A stretch of DNA of 5,936 nt. It comes from Anaerolineae bacterium (GTDB lineage Bacteria > Chloroflexota > Anaerolineae > Aggregatilineales > Phototrophicaceae). Every line of letters begins with the position of its first letter. The first letter of the stretch is position 1. Position numbers and translations under genes: made by a program. Of the stretch, positions 4,270-5,936 are shown in pieces. The stretch covers positions 1-5,936 of the forward strand of contig JADLHH010000473.1 of assembly GCA_020848855.1 (NCBI GenBank). Direction: 5' to 3'. The notes under the pieces are model-generated. The model saw only the letters and a list, made by a program, of their open reading frames with translations, was not told the DNA's origin and did not search any database.

Positions 4270-5936
4270 ATGGCGGATACGGTCAAGATTTATATCGACG
4301 ATCAAGCGTATGATGTTCCAAAAGGGGCAAATCTGGTCGATGCCGCCAAACAACTTGGCAACGACATCCCGGTCTTCTGCTATCACCCCAAAATGAAGCC
4401 GGTCGGCATGTGCCGTATGTGCCTGGTCGAGATGGGCAACATCCAGCGCGACCGCGCCACCAACGAAGTCATGCTGGACGATAAGGGTAACCCACAGATT
4501 CGCTGGTTCCCCAAGCTGCAGACTGCCTGCACCACCACCGTCAGCGACGGGCTGGTGATCCGCACGGCGACGAAACCGGTTGCTGACGCGCAGCGGAACG
4601 TGGTCGAGTTCCTGCTAACGAGCCATCCGCTTGACTGCCCAATTTGCGACAAGGGCGGTGAGTGTCCGCTCCAGGAACACACGATGCACTTCGGTCCTGG
4701 CATAAGCCGCATGAATTTCGACGACAAGAAGCACCTCGACAAGCATGTGCCGCTGGGCGACCTGATCGTCCTCGACGAAGAGCGCTGCATCCAGTGCGCG
4801 CGCTGCATCCGTTTCCAGGACGAAATCGTCGGCGACGATGTGCTTGCTTTCCACGAGCGTGGGCGCTCGCTCCAGATCATCACCATGAGCGACCCCGGCT
4901 TCGACACCTACTTCTCCGGCAACACGACCGACGTTTGCCCGGTCGGCGCGCTGACGACCAGCGATTTCCGCTTCGGCGCGCGCCCGTGGGAGCTGACCAA
5001 CGTGCCGAGCATCTGCCCGCATTGTCCGGTCGGCTGCAATATCACGCTCAGCACCCGCCTTGATCGCGATTTCGACGGTCGCGCGATGATCAAGCGCGTC
5101 ATGCCGCGCCAGAACGAACAGGTCAACGAAATCTGGATTTGCGACAAGGGGCGCTTCGGGCATCACTTCACCCGCAGCGACGAGCGTCTGATGCAGCCGA
5201 TGGTCAACGGCGCGGCTGGCGCGTGGGGTGACGCGCTGAAAGCCGTCGCCGACGCGCTCAAGAGCGGTGGCGAAGTTGCCGCGATTGCCGGCGCGCAGAT
5301 GTCCAACGAAGACCTGTGGGCGCTGCGCAAGCTGGTCGGCGACGGGCGCAAGGGCGCGTGGCCCCCCACCCATGCCGGTATCGAACTGCTGGCGCAGGTC
5401 GGTGTGGGCAAGGGAACTAACCTGAGCAACCTCAGGAGCGGCGACGCCGTGCTGGTGATCGCCAGCGATCTGGAAGAAGAAGCCCCGGTCTGGCGGCTGC
5501 GCGTCAAGGGCGCACATGATCGCGGCGCTTATGTGGTCGTGGCGAATGCGCGCAGCACGCGCATGGACGATTTCGCCAGCACGACCATCCGCTACGAATC
5601 GGGGCAGGCGGCTGCGGCGTTCAGCGACAAGGCGAACGCCGAAATCATCGAGAAGCTGACCGGCGCGGCGAACCTGGTTATCGTCGCCGGGGCGGAAGGC
5701 TTGACCTTCGACAGCAGCCGCGCGCTGATGCAGGCTGCCGCCAATCTCCTGATCACCAGCGGGCACGTCGGCAAGCCGAACAACGGCTTGATGGCGACGC
5801 TGCCCGGCGCGAACAGCATGGGGCTGCACTATATGGGCTTCACGCCCGAAGCTGCCGAAGACATCATGCAGGCGCCGCCCAACGTGCTGATCGTGGCGCA
5901 GGCGGACATCTTCGCGGATGACCCGAACGCGGCGGA
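4270..5936 (+). CDS. nuoG: NADH-quinone oxidoreductase subunit G (75 kDa, Fe-S), 3'-partial
   Basis: NuoG carries most of the Fe-S wire of complex I from NuoF toward NuoI and NuoB. 555 codons are visible with no stop; the gene leaves the window. The domains in order are as follows. A ferredoxin-like N1b domain has C37, C48, C51 and C87. The N5 site H119-x3-C123-x2-C126-x5-C132 lies in HPLDCPICDKGGEC. N4 has C173, C176, C179 (RCIQCARC) and C223 (DVCPVGAL). N7 has C249, C252, C256 (CPHCPVGC) and C291 (NEIWICDKGRFGHH). A molybdopterin-oxidoreductase-like domain runs from about 300 onward. The 36-residue step from C51 to C87 and the N7 site resemble Thermus Nqo3; E. coli NuoG has a shorter N1b loop. 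All ligands are intact. Start ATG 4270 has GGAGG upstream. A related FdhA- or HoxU-type subunit is unlikely given the nuoCDEF context. Confidence 0.97.
   Translation, partial: MADTVKIYIDDQAYDVPKGANLVDAAKQLGNDIPVFCYHPKMKPVGMCRMCLVEMGNIQRDRATNEVMLDDKGNPQIRWFPKLQTACTTTVSDGLVIRTATKPVADAQRNVVEFLLTSHPLDCPICDKGGECPLQEHTMHFGPGISRMNFDDKKHLDKHVPLGDLIVLDEERCIQCARCIRFQDEIVGDDVLAFHERGRSLQIITMSDPGFDTYFSGNTTDVCPVGALTTSDFRFGARPWELTNVPSICPHCPVGCNITLSTRLDRDFDGRAMIKRVMPRQNEQVNEIWICDKGRFGHHFTRSDERLMQPMVNGAAGAWGDALKAVADALKSGGEVAAIAGAQMSNEDLWALRKLVGDGRKGAWPPTHAGIELLAQVGVGKGTNLSNLRSGDAVLVIASDLEEEAPVWRLRVKGAHDRGAYVVVANARSTRMDDFASTTIRYESGQAAAAFSDKANAEIIEKLTGAANLVIVAGAEGLTFDSSRALMQAAANLLITSGHVGKPNNGLMATLPGANSMGLHYMGFTPEAAEDIMQAPPNVLIVAQADIFADDPNAA

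Noticed and set aside
3403..4386. 327-residue open frame on the minus strand spanning nuoF end, TPR gene and nuoG start
   Set aside because: Low-complexity Arg/Pro/Ser-rich translation that crosses three plus-strand genes and the hairpins; no family similarity seen.
4615..5829. 404-residue open frame on the minus strand opposite nuoG
   Set aside because: It is a GC-skew shadow of nuoG: no recognisable domain, Arg/Ala/His-rich composition, and the plus strand encodes a well-conserved Fe-S protein over the whole range.

Overview
The window is an uninterrupted stretch of a bacterial respiratory complex I (NADH:quinone oxidoreductase, nuo) operon, all on the + strand. The order is nuoC (5' end probably outside the window), nuoD, nuoE, nuoF, a small gene encoding a single-TPR protein, and nuoG (3' end outside the window). 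nuoC and nuoD are separate genes, unlike the fused nuoCD of E. coli. NuoG has the long N1b loop and the four-cysteine N7 site seen in Thermus-type enzymes. GC-rich coding sequence, the protein style and the short heptamer and palindromic repeats between genes suggest an uncultured Chloroflexota (Anaerolineae-like) bacterium. That placement is inference and cannot be proved from this window.

Layout: 2-523 is nuoC and 527-1792 is nuoD, 3 nt apart. 1803-1861 is an AT-rich head-to-head heptamer repeat (unit AGTNNAA). 1874-2356 is nuoE. 2355-2425 is a second head-to-head heptamer repeat of different sequence (unit AGTGCTG/AGTACTG) that begins inside the nuoE stop codon. 2455-3807 is nuoF. 3810-4163 is the TPR gene, with a TTG start 2 nt after the nuoF stop. 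4164-4269 is an intergenic region with two hairpins, the second followed by five T, directly before the nuoG ribosome binding site. nuoG runs from 4270 off the right edge. No stretch longer than 300 bases lacks a gene.

Function: NuoE, NuoF and NuoG form the NADH-oxidising peripheral module. NuoF binds NADH and FMN and carries cluster N3. NuoE carries N1a. NuoG carries N1b, N4, N5 and N7. NuoC and NuoD belong to the connecting module, and NuoD supplies the quinone-site His and Tyr. All cluster ligands expected in the visible parts are present, so the enzyme looks functional. The unusual content lies between the known subunits: the unrecognised TPR protein placed between nuoF and nuoG, the two repeat hairpins that bracket nuoE exactly, and the hairpin/T-tract leader in front of nuoG.
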